This document shows positions 13,105-23,400 of a stretch of DNA of 64,000 bases, piece by piece; within the stretch, counting starts at the first letter, position 1, and each line of letters begins with the position of its first letter. Source of the stretch: Branchiostoma floridae (taxonomy: Eukaryota; Chordata; Leptocardii; Amphioxiformes; Branchiostomatidae); contig NC_049996.1 in NCBI RefSeq assembly GCF_000003815.2, positions 13,801,297 through 13,865,296 of the forward strand, in the 5' to 3' direction. The translations under genes and the position numbers were made by a program. The notes below the pieces were generated by a model. It searched no databases and had not been told where the DNA came from. It saw only the letters and a list, made by a program, of their open reading frames with translations.

Positions 13105-13625
13105 AAGCTTTATTTATTTATTCATTTCTGTATTCTTTAACCAGGGTAACTCCCTCAGTGGCATATGCACTGCTTTCCAGGGAGACCCTGGGTACACGTA
13201 TACACAGAGTTAATACACAATGTATGTAAAAACGTATACATAACAAAGACACGTCCATCATGAAATCAAAATCATATCCATTTTCATAGTCGTTATCCGT
13301 GCCAAGTCGTCAATCGTAAAATCAGTGGGCAGATGTCAGCACATGTTTTTAGAATTTTTTTAAAAGAGCGGTCAGTCGTGGCCACTATAACCGAAGCTGG
13401 CAACTCATTCCAAGCAAATGCACCTCTGTATGCAAATTGTCTACGGCCGGATTCAAGTCTGAATTCAGGTAACTGTTGGTGGAGTGACTTGAAGACAGTG
13501 TACAGGAGATGTATTTGCCGACGAGAAGCCAGGGAATCCCAATGCAGACAGTTATCTACATGTGATATACGTGGCAGACCGAGAACAAGCTATGCTGCAC
13601 GGTTTTGGAGTTTCTGGAGGTTATG
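13105..13625 (-). mobile_element. Decayed LINE 3' fragment just downstream of R3
   Basis: On the minus strand one reads LQKLQNRAA, a stop, LVLGLPRISHVDNCLHWDSL, then FAYRGAFAWNELPASV and SFKKILKTC, the typical end of a LINE reverse-transcriptase ORF. It is followed by a UTR and an AATAAATAAATAAA tail near 13108-13125. The tail may supply the R3 polyadenylation signal. The in-frame stop marks it as dead. Confidence 0.75.
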
Positions 13626-13718
13626 AGAGAGAGAGAGAAGGGGAGCCCCGGCAGTTGTACCATACAGTATCACAAAAACTTAAAGCTTTTGATTTATGTT
13701 TTTGAGCAGGGCGTTTTT

Positions 13719-16700
13719 CTAGGACACTTGACAAATGTACCTTTTGTGAATACCGCAGTCTGTATCGTCCCACATGGGTGTACCATTGTATCCGGTCCAG
13801 TAGTGCACACAGTCCGAGTGAGAAAACCACGCCTTGATATCCGAATCAGGCTCCCCTGGACTCCAGCCCTAACCAAAAGAGAAAGTCAGTTTTTTGTCAA
13901 GAAGTAACAAAGCCCAAATATCTTTATGTACATCGTTTTGTTTGATCCGTTTCCAAAACCTATTGACTCCGAGATTTTTCATGCAAACCAATAAAACAAG
14001 CAGCACGAACAATGCACACGATGACCTTGAAGCAAAATAGCATGAGACATTTCACTCTTTTCGAATACTTTTTAAGACTTGTTCTCTAGCGAAAGGGAAA
14101 GTCTCAGGGAAATATCCGGATTCTGTGAAACGGGAGAAACAGAATGATGTGGGGGTAAAAGGAAAAATAGATTTTGGAGAGGGCAAAGCCTGTATTTGGC
14201 AGCACCGATTGTATTCTGTCTTCAAAAGACCTTAGCCACTCTTTTCAGTCGGCAGCACACAAAGCGTGTTAACGCACCTTGTACTGGCTGTCCTGTAGGC
14301 TAGACCCGTCTGCCCATCGCCAGAATCCAGATTCCTTCAATCCAATCCAGTACATGGAGCCCTTTCCGTACTTGTTGATAATCAGATTTCTCAGAGCGAC
14401 GTCCAGTTCCTCCGTTTTCGGCATGGCTAGCGTGGCTCCCTCTCTCTTACAGGCCGCTTGCGCGTCTTCGTAGTCCTTTTCTTCAAGTCCAACCCGGATG
14501 CACGTTTGAGCAAGTAGTTGGTAGCCAGCTCTGCATGTAGCTGAAACAGTCACAGGAGTTTTTGGTCAGCATTCATCCTTCTCCTGCTGCATGTGTCTTA
14601 TCTAGCCGGTATAGATGATCTTGTGCAAGTCATGCAAGTCTTTGAGTTACTTCTAGGCTTTTAAAGCTGATTGATTATATATAACATGATCAACTTTCTG
14701 ACTTGCAGATTGGTCATGACGTCGAGAAAGAAGTGATTGAATATAGCCACTTTTGGTAGCTTTTGAAAGTAATATATTCAGAAATTGCTTTCTGGAGGTT
14801 TATTCCAACCGGTACAAAAGTTCAATGATTTTGAGCAACCACTTACCTTGCTATAGAGCTTCAGCAAAGTGCACATCAACATACTAAGATACTTGGCACA
14901 GAAAATAAATGAACGACTCAAGATCTCTACCTTTGCAAGTGGGAACTCTTCCGCCCCATGTACCGTCCGCCAGGCACCTGATGCTTTCCGCACCTACAAC
15001 GCTGTATCCGTGACCACAGGTGAAGCGCACTGATCCTCGGTACGCAGTAGAACCTGTCATATAGCCATTGGCTGGAGGCATCAGTGATGGGCATTGCACA
15101 GCTGAAACATAGAATCGTGATAGAATTATTATGCTTGAGAGAAAAAAGCACTATTGTAGCTGCAATATTACATATTTCTTTTATACATGAAAAAGTTACA
15201 GGCAGATTTAATATGGTGGACCCTACTAGAGGTAGGTAGGATACATTGGTGGTTCCAGTATCGAACTTATAACATTTAAACTGGATCTTCATCTAAATTT
15301 TCTTCAGAATTTTTGTTACCTGCACATGTTGGTGATTTTCTGCTCCAAGTCCCGTCATACTGACAGGTACGTGAAGAAGTACCGACCAGCTTGTATCCTG
15401 GGTTACAGGTGAAGGTGGCCACGTCTCCGTAGGAGTTGGAGCCAGTCATGGCACCGTTTCTTGGGGATGTCAGCTTGGTACATCTTACAGCTGTACAGAG
15501 AGAGACAAAATGCCATTTTGATTAATCTATGAAGAGTTTATATGACATCTACACAGTTTCTGACTCTTTACAGACAGACATAATCTGGTTATATGCACTC
15601 CTTTCCTACATTTAAGCTACTAAACATCAAAACCCTTAATACATGTACCTTGGCAAGTAGGGACCCTGTCACTCCATGTACCGTCTGCCTTGCACCTGAT
15701 ACTTTCTGCACCTACAAGTTTGTACCCACGGTTGCAGCTGAAGTGCGTCAATTCCTTGTAGGACCTGGTCCCTCTCATGATGACATTGACTGAAGGTTTC
15801 AGTGTCGGGCATTGTACAGCTGAAACACAGATTTCACATATGACAAAATTAACACCAAGCATATATCTTTACTAGGGAAGAAACCAACGGTCAATCTTAA
15901 CCTTATCATACGGAGCACAGAATTCACAAAAACCATGTATACAGGATAGACATTGTATTGAACATTTGTTTCTTCTGAATAACATACCACTGCATGTTGG
16001 TGATCTTCCGCTCCAAGTCCCGTCAGACTGACAGGTACGTGTAGAAGTACCGACCAGCTTGTATCCTGGGTTACAGGAGAAGGTGGACACGTCTCCGTAG
16101 GAGTTGGAGCCAGTCACGGCACCGTTCGCTGGGGGTGCCAGCTGTGAACACTGCGGTGCGGTTGTCACCTTGAACAGTGGGGTTGTCACCTGTGGCAGTG
16201 TGGTTGTCACCTGTAGCGGTGTGGTCGTCACCTGTGGCGGTGTGGCCGTCACCTGTGGCGGTGTGGTCGTCACCTGTGGCAGTGTGGTCGTCACATGTGG
16301 CAGTGTGGCTGTCACCGTTGACAGTGTGGTTGTCATCCAAGGCATTTCCGTTGGTATCGCAACATCAAAACTGGTGTTCTGTTTAGGTAAAGAAAAGTAC
16401 AATCTATGTATGCTTGTATCCTGCAGGTCAACAACATAGCACAAAGTAAAGGGACTGTTTGTGCTTGCAGGTGTAAATTTGTAGTTGTAAAATCAATATT
16501 ATGTTAGATCTACTTACTTCAGTTGCAGTTATCTCCGACATTGATGCCAGAAACATGCTGGTTGCTAGATGTAGTCCGGTTGTTTTTGTTTTTGAGACAA
16601 TAAAGGAAGGCTTTGTCAAATTAACTTGCAGGTAGATTGCAGTTGAATTGATACTGGTCACAGGCTTAGCAGTTGTCCAATTGCCTTCAACTGCCGTCAC

Positions 16701-19700
16701 AGCGGGCTATCAAAAATAGAGGTAATCTTAATCTTAGTTTAATCTCTCATTTCATAAACGGCAAAGATTACTGTTTAAGATTAAAGTAATTGTAGAGCAA
16801 AATAAATCTTCCCCCTCTGACTCTATTTCATTTTATTTTTCCAGTTTAAAAGTAAACCTTATTTCCGAGAATCTCGCAAGAGTTCTTTCATTTTATTAGA
16901 TTAAATTAAATTGAAACTCCTGCAAAATGTAGTAACAGGATGCTGCACATTTTGGTGATTCATTTGATATATATACTCAATATATATGATTGTGGATATA
17001 TGTTGATTGACTCATTGAATCTAATGTATAAGACTAACCGTGTTGATTTTCATTTGCCTTTCAGGTTTGATAGTGAGATATGATATAGTTCCAGCGCCTA
17101 TCGCTGCGGCCACTGCAACTGCGATGAAGATTAGCAGGTGGTAACTGGTAAGCGTCATCTTGCAGCTTGTGGCACTCCAACAACTGTTTCCTGTATCTTT
17201 GGGGTCTGTGACAAATCAAACGGTTTGCATAAAATGGTGTGCACAACATGTATGTGTCATTTTTATAATATTTACAGAGGTTCATATCAAACCCCTGGAA
17301 CGATGCAATAGAGAATTATGAAGAAGTATCCGTTGGCAATGGTAAGAGAATATCAATAAAATTCCAATTGCCGCAATGACTGACCATGTTATCTATTCAA
17401 TTCAATTGAAGTTGTGGGGGAATAATAAAATATACCGTGGTTTATGTTTGTTATAATGAATTCATATCACAATACATATAGTTATATATATCATATAGTG
17501 TTTGCTCAAACTTGCTACATTTATTATGATTATTTTTCATCCATTTAGCATACTTAATTAGAATCTTCTGTGCCATGATTCTCACATCGCTGTCTTAATT
17601 TATAACTAATACCTTTTTTTGTACTATCATTGGGTAGTAGAGGAATGAATACTCTCTCTTTACCTTGTCGAAAGGCACCAGGCACATACATCTCATTGTA
17701 CAGTAGGTCAGAAACGTTACAGCCTGCAGTTTTGGGAAGTATACAAAGACAGACTGTTTTAGAATCCACTTTATAAAAATGCTATCTCACAGTTCAGTTC
17801 AGTTCATCCTCATATTAGGTGCCATTAACAATGTCCGACCATTCATCTCTATCTAGCATGGCGGCTAGCAAGTTGTAGTCCTTTAAACAGACCTCCTCCT
17901 CCAAAACTTTCTTAACTATCTCACAAAGTGCAGTAACGATAGTAACATGGACGTAATAAAAACAAACTGTCTTTACCTTGTCGGATGGCGCCAGGTACAT
18001 ACTTTCCGTCGTCCATGATACCAGGAATGTTGGAGTCTGTAGTTTTGGGGACTGTGTCATCCGTCCCTGTATTAGCCGGTTGCTGCCGTAGGCTGTAGAT
18101 GTCATCTCTGTCCACGTAGTTGTACACGTTGTCGTTAGGAACCTTCTGGCTGTCAGTCGACGCAATCTCGACTTTGGTTTCTCCTCCTTTGGCAAAAAAA
18201 CAGTACGAAATATTCCTCACCTGAATAGCTAGGGCTGGTCACGTAGTCACACATTTTTTTTCCTAGACCTTGCTCTACAATTTTAATTGACTTACAAAAG
18301 TACAGTAGAAACCACCTAATTGCTCAGCGGATTACCACACACATCCCTTAATTGCACGGGATACAAAAATCCCAAACCGGTGCGATGCAGCTGGATAACT
18401 TCGCATTGATGCACCACCTGGATAATTGCATGAAATACACGAGCAAATGGGGTGTGCATGTGTAACGGCTTCTACTGGGGTAAAAAGCAGCCCAAACGGT
18501 GTGTGTGTGTGTGGAGGGGCACAGTTGGTAGGAATTCGAAGACTGAGATTCCCTTGCAGATCAAATGTCCCCAACGTAAAGAAGAGACTGAGGTCACTCG
18601 ATATTTGTTTTCGTAGTCGGGAGAATTCGTATAGATTGCTGTGACAGAAAAATACCATCAGTATCACTTGTAGATAAGATCGTACCTGTATTGATGTGTT
18701 GGCTTGGAAGTGGTGGGAGCGGGCGGCGAGCTTTGTTGTCCCCACCCTGAGACTTCTGATCGTTTTCCTTTGTTATCGTCGTCCTCCTGGTACCTTAAGA
18801 ACAAGGATAATGGGGGTCAATGCACTAGATGTGCAATATCTGCCACTAAAAAGGTATGATGGGCGTAAAACTTAACAACATCACATACCTATGGACACAC
18901 CTAATTTGCTTAATATATGCCTTGAGAATCTCATTTCTACTTCTACGTAAATTGTAATCTCCAAGCAGATCCTCGAATTCAGGTAGGCAGTATCTATGTA
19001 GTGAAACAAGCCAAATTGACCAAGCAATATACACACACGGTGTCTAAAATAGATTGTTTCGGTACATGAATACTGCCTATCGGCCACCGAGGATCTTCTT
19101 GGAGATTATGGAGGAAGCTGATATAGGGTCACATCTTTCCGAGCACAAGAGAGTAAATATCGTGACCATAGGTGACAGAAAAAAAACAAACAGTTGGACT
19201 GTTCCACAAATCCAAAGAGTGTTCACCTACATATCTTTAAAGTCGCGGAGTGTGAAGTGAATTAAATACTGTATCCGATGTGAGGCGGTTCATGAAAATG
19301 ATACACAAATCTCATACAACCTAATGTTAGTTAGATGACAATTGCTTTTAGAGAGATTATAACTGTTTTACTTTTATGTAGCCTAAATTTTAGTTAGATG
19401 ATAATTGTTTTAGTTAGATGACAATTATCCATACATGTGCACATCTGTTTTGTGTTTATATTTCTATATCTGTCATTGTTGTCGAGTCCTGGAATGTTAC
19501 CTCCATTAGTGACTAAGTGGCATCTCAATAAACTCAAAGTCGAAGGGGGAGGGGCGTAGAATGGATTCACCGTGGGTAACTAAGAAAATGGACAAGACAC
19601 ATTGCAGACAAACTTATGTAGTTGGAACAGTTAAGTGTATAAAGATCAGCATTATCATAGATCTCAACATAATCCGACTTAACTGTTATCTAAACTAAAA

Positions 19701-20297
19701 TTCATCAAATTTAAGGCTAAAATGATTTTAAAATTCAGAATACGAAACACACCTTCACATGCATCAGCCACTTGCTCTCCTTTGTGAACCAAGTCTTTCC
19801 GGCACATGGGAACTGTGAGAACGCCCGTCCCCACAACGGCTGTCTGTCTATGTTGTTTTTCCTGTTCGTCGGTCTGCCGTAGCTTGTTGATTTCATCTTT
19901 GTCTATGTAATTGTACATGTGGATGTCAGGATCTTTATGGTCTCCTTCGCTATCAGAGAGCGTACACTCTCTACCTGCCAGAAGTTAAAAAAAATCCCAT
20001 GTTATCAAGCAGGAAAAATGTAGTGTAAGTACTTACATGTAAGTTTGTCTTATCTTGATATGATAAGGGTTACCCATGTGTATTTGGTAGGGGGTTTAAG
20101 CTTGCTTGGGGATCACTGAATGTTTCGACAGGGGGGTCTGGTAATTAAAAACTATGTTAAGTAACTTTTGAAGTGACAGAATGTGTCCTACCTGCTGATA
20201 CGTCTTGATATGGAAGAAGTGGCAACGGGCGACGGGCTTTGTTGTCTCCACTATGCGCCATGTCCATCTGACAAGGATGTTTTTCAGTTGTGGTCAT
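13719..20297 (-). CDS. R3: complete type II receptor with four sushi domains and a C-type lectin (792 aa)
   Basis: Thirteen exons: A 20192-20297, B 19753-19974, A' 18686-18793, C 17977-18186, D 17664-17723, TM 17039-17205, stalk 16518-16706, mucin+sushi 15988-16378, sushi 15649-15819, 15320-15490 and 14931-15101, lectin-1 14278-14540, lectin-2 13719-13868 (stop TAG). Lengths total 2379 nt, exactly 793 codons, with no internal stop. The tail holds two SH3 cores (RPLPLLP, RPLPPLP), MYNYIDKDEINKLR, VYNYVDRDDIYSLRQQ, and two YVPGA motifs. The transmembrane run is LLIFIAVAVAAAIGAGTISY, in a different frame from the longest local ORF. The sushi at 15649-15819 is the CPTLKPSVNVIMRG type. Lectin-2 reads GWSPGEPD, then CVHYW and WDDTDC. 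Exon A' has no ATG but is a phase 1-1 internal exon, so none is needed. This gene is the reference for the family. Confidence 0.9.
16150..16345 (-). repeat. R3 coding minisatellite (TTTLPQV/TTTPPQV stalk), about 9 units
   Basis: 21-bp units with GTCACCTGTGGCGGTGTGG variants on the plus strand. They lie in the exon that continues into the first sushi domain of R3. Confidence 0.9.
18955..19108. mobile_element. Older copy of the same MITE family in R3 intron
   Basis: TAATCTCCAAGCAGATCCTCG is at the left end and GAGGATCTTCTTGGAGATTA at the right, 154 bp in all. No target duplication is detectable. A left-end remnant at the matching place in R4 (27872-27895) shows the insertion predates the R3/R4 split. 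Confidence 0.7.
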
Positions 20298-20343
20298 CGT
20301 CGACCAAGCAGCTGACGAGCTAGGGTCGGGAGGTCACTTCCTC

Positions 20344-20373
20344 CACGTGCGCGCTGCACAGTCTTATGCAAAT
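20344..20373 (-). promoter_or_regulatory. R3 promoter element pair: octamer and E-box
   Basis: CACGTG is at 20344-20349 and ATGCAAAT at 20366-20373, with the same 16-nt spacing, 46 bp upstream of the R3 start at 20297. In R4 the matching octamer (29108-29115) has decayed to TTGTAAAT, and upstream of the decayed R5 A exon it reads ATGTATTG. Confidence 0.6.
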
Positions 20374-23300
20374 TAAAATGTTTGTAGGAATTTTGCTCGA
20401 TGAAAATAATTCGATTCGACGGAGATCAGACGACAGGCCACAAGAGAAACCTGAATATGGCTTGAAATTGTGAGGAATGCGCATGAGCTCGAGAGACAAG
20501 CATTATTTTTTAAAGCAGTAGTTAAAACATTTCGGCCTCTTGACGTTGGTAAGCTGGAGATCCACCTAACATCTAGACTGATCTGGTAAATGATGATGAA
20601 TAAACAATAATGTATTAATGACAATTTATCATTATGATACTGTCCTTGGAATACGTATGACTTATTCAATGTGTTAGAACTTTTAGGAGCTTGTCCTTGT
20701 CTCAATCATGTGATGAGGAGCGTAACAAAAAGAGAGACCATATTATGTTACCATTAGGAACAATTTTTGATGCCCTCAAATGCATTTCGACCTTTTCAAA
20801 AGTGTTTGAAACTTTTTTGAAAACTGAAAACTGCAGTAACTTTCTAATTTCCAATGCAATCAAATGTTGTTTTCGCATCTGAGTACCACGTGATCCCTTG
20901 ATCAAAGAAAATAACTCTTTTATCGAACCTTGTTTGTACCTTTCGTATTCTTGATGAGCAGCTGTTTGATCAGTCGTCATTCCTTTATACGATCTGCATT
21001 CAATCAAATGGATTGGTCTGCATTGCAAACATTTGGTAAACATGGCTTGCTCAAAGAGGATAACTCTTTCATCAAACCTTGTTTGTACATTTTGTAATGT
21101 TAGTGAGCAGCTGTTTGATCATTCGTCATTGCTTTGATACGATCTACCTTTTTTTCAAGAAATGAATTGGTCTGCATTGCAAGCAGAGACATCTAGTAAA
21201 CATGGCTGTTTGCAAAAACAAAACGTTATTTCTCTTAGCTTGAGAAGTCATCTGAGTGGGTCCAAATCATAGTTATCAAGGCATATTTAGATAATTAACT
21301 TATTTTTTGTGGCATAAATTTTGAGGAAATTGTATACTATATCTTGTACCTAAGAGGGATCTTGTATCGATATCAAAGCAAGAAGCGAAATAAAGATAAA
21401 AATGTTTTGCTTGTCAAATTAATCACCATAATTGAGTTGTATCGATATCTAATGAATTTCTGTACGTATCAAGATGGTTGTATATTGTACAAATAAAGGG
21501 AAAGGAATTTGGCTTGAAAACAAGCAAAAAAGCGAGGATATCATTTAACTGGTTTCTTCAAACCGCCCGAGTCCTACAACGGGGCACAAACTGATATGAA
21601 GAAATTGTATACAAATATTAATGAGGAAACGGTATCAAATCTTAGCCAAATATACTTTCGTTCTAACACCTTTTGTTTTTATTTAGATAAAACAAGAAAT
21701 ATTCGAAAGAAAAGTGTTGATAAGAACATGAACTTTATCATCACCTTTATCATACTGTTTCAGATTGCTCCTGACAACTGTTTTCCTATGATGTCTAAAA
21801 GAAAAGATATCACGCAGCTTCTTTCACAATACAACATCATGTAATCAATTTATGTAGGTATACTCCACACCTTTGGGAATTTCAACATTGATTTCTATTT
21901 GAACATATACGTACATATATATAACCTGTGCTTGTTCTTATCATATTGTCTTAGTAGATGGTCCATAGATTCACTATTCCGTCATTTTGCGTTGACCAGG
22001 GAAGGAGTCCTGTTGGATTCACTTAAGTGACAAGAAAACCTTCTAAAGTCAGCATTTCATTGTGATTGTTGCCTACAATTTTGTAACCCTGACAAATGAT
22101 TGTAAGGTGTTATTGGCATGTTGAGTTTCTTCCCTTTTGTTGGAATAAACTTTTAAAACTTTATTACACAGATTAGCATTGACAAATGTTCTGGTGTTTT
22201 TACATATCCTGACATAATGGTAATGAAATGTGCTTAACATTTTTATTTTGTTTACGTAATTGTTTTATCACTTTACAAAGTTGCCACAAAATCTCTGAGT
22301 TCTCCCTTAAAACATCAGCATGTACTATCATCCCACATTGCCGTCAATGTCATTCATAAATCATCGTTTTATCTTATCATTGGATATTTGCCACCTTTGT
22401 TATTTCATCTCAGCATACGTAATAGAATAGCCTGACTTTTACTAGAGGTTTTACTTCCATCATCAAATGATTCAAATCCCAAAGGAGATAAATTCTCTGG
22501 GACTTTCCTCCACTTCACGAGAAAACCTTCACTAGTCACAGTCTAATTACAATGGTTGTTTACGGTTTTTAATACCCAGACTAATCAGTGTAAAGTGTTA
22601 TTGACATGCCAAAAATTCTCTTTTGTTGGAGTAAACGCAAATCTCATAACTGACAAATAAACTGATAGTTTCTGTAAATACCAGGTATATATAAACGGGT
22701 AATTCTAATACGCAATGATAACAATTCTTGCCTAAACACTCTTAATTTGCTTGTGTTCTGACTTGCTTTTACATTTTCTAAACTGACACAAGATCTCTGA
22801 ACTCGTCTTTAGAACATAAACTTAATGACAGAGGATTATCCCTCATTTCTGCTAATGTTATTTTTCTTATTTACACATGTTAAATTGAACCATCGTACTT
22901 GTAATTAAATAGAGGTCTTGAAATTATGTATTGTGATTTGACTGAATGAGCAAAATGAATGAAAGATGCATGTAAGAACTGCCTGAGGTTGAAAACATAG
23001 AATATTGTATTATGATCTCGTAATAAACTTTCAAAAGGGTACATATTGGCAAACAAAAAAAGTAGAAATTCGTACAAATTTCCAAATGGAATAATTACAC
23101 AATGACTATAACAACCACGTTAAAACAACAATATTATTGATATTTTTGTTAATAAAGTAATGCTCATAGAAGCAAGGTAAATGGAAGTACTTAAATACAC
23201 GTAAGTCGTAAATTGACATGCCTCAACTAATAACCAGAAAAGGAAAACAAACTAAAACTGGTAGTTTGAACGTAGTCTCAGCACATTTATGCTGTTGCCA

Positions 23301-23400
23301 ATGTTGGCATGGATCCATGCACTGACTAATTTGGTCCATCTTTATACCATGCATAACACCAAACAGCAAGTGATTAAATATGTTTTTTCCAGGGCAATTT
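20374..23400. other. R3/R4 spacer
   Basis: Spacer homologous to R2/R3 through about 22700, without the MITE or LINE insertions. No gene seen. Confidence 0.7.
20899..21193. repeat. Matching two-copy tandem repeat upstream of R3
   Basis: Same doubled unit as 10187-10480, starting at 20899 and about 21046. It links the R2 and R3 upstream spacers. Confidence 0.7.

Larger units (their letters stand above)
9685..13718. other. R2/R3 spacer
   Basis: The same ancestral spacer as R1/R2, enlarged by a local 148-bp tandem repeat (10187-10480), a MITE (12291-12451), an (ATC)n retroelement end (12491-12817) and a LINE fragment (13105-13625). No host gene seen. Confidence 0.7.

Noticed and set aside
18332-18745. 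137-residue ORF starting MGTTKLAARSHHF (also at 1926)
   Set aside because: Out of frame with the A' exon; the in-frame reading gives RPLPPLPSQ.
19753-19974. Classical ITIM or ITAM in exon B or C
   Set aside because: YNYI and YNYV fit YxxI/V, but position -2 is H or N rather than S/I/V/L, and no second YxxL/I stands at ITAM spacing.
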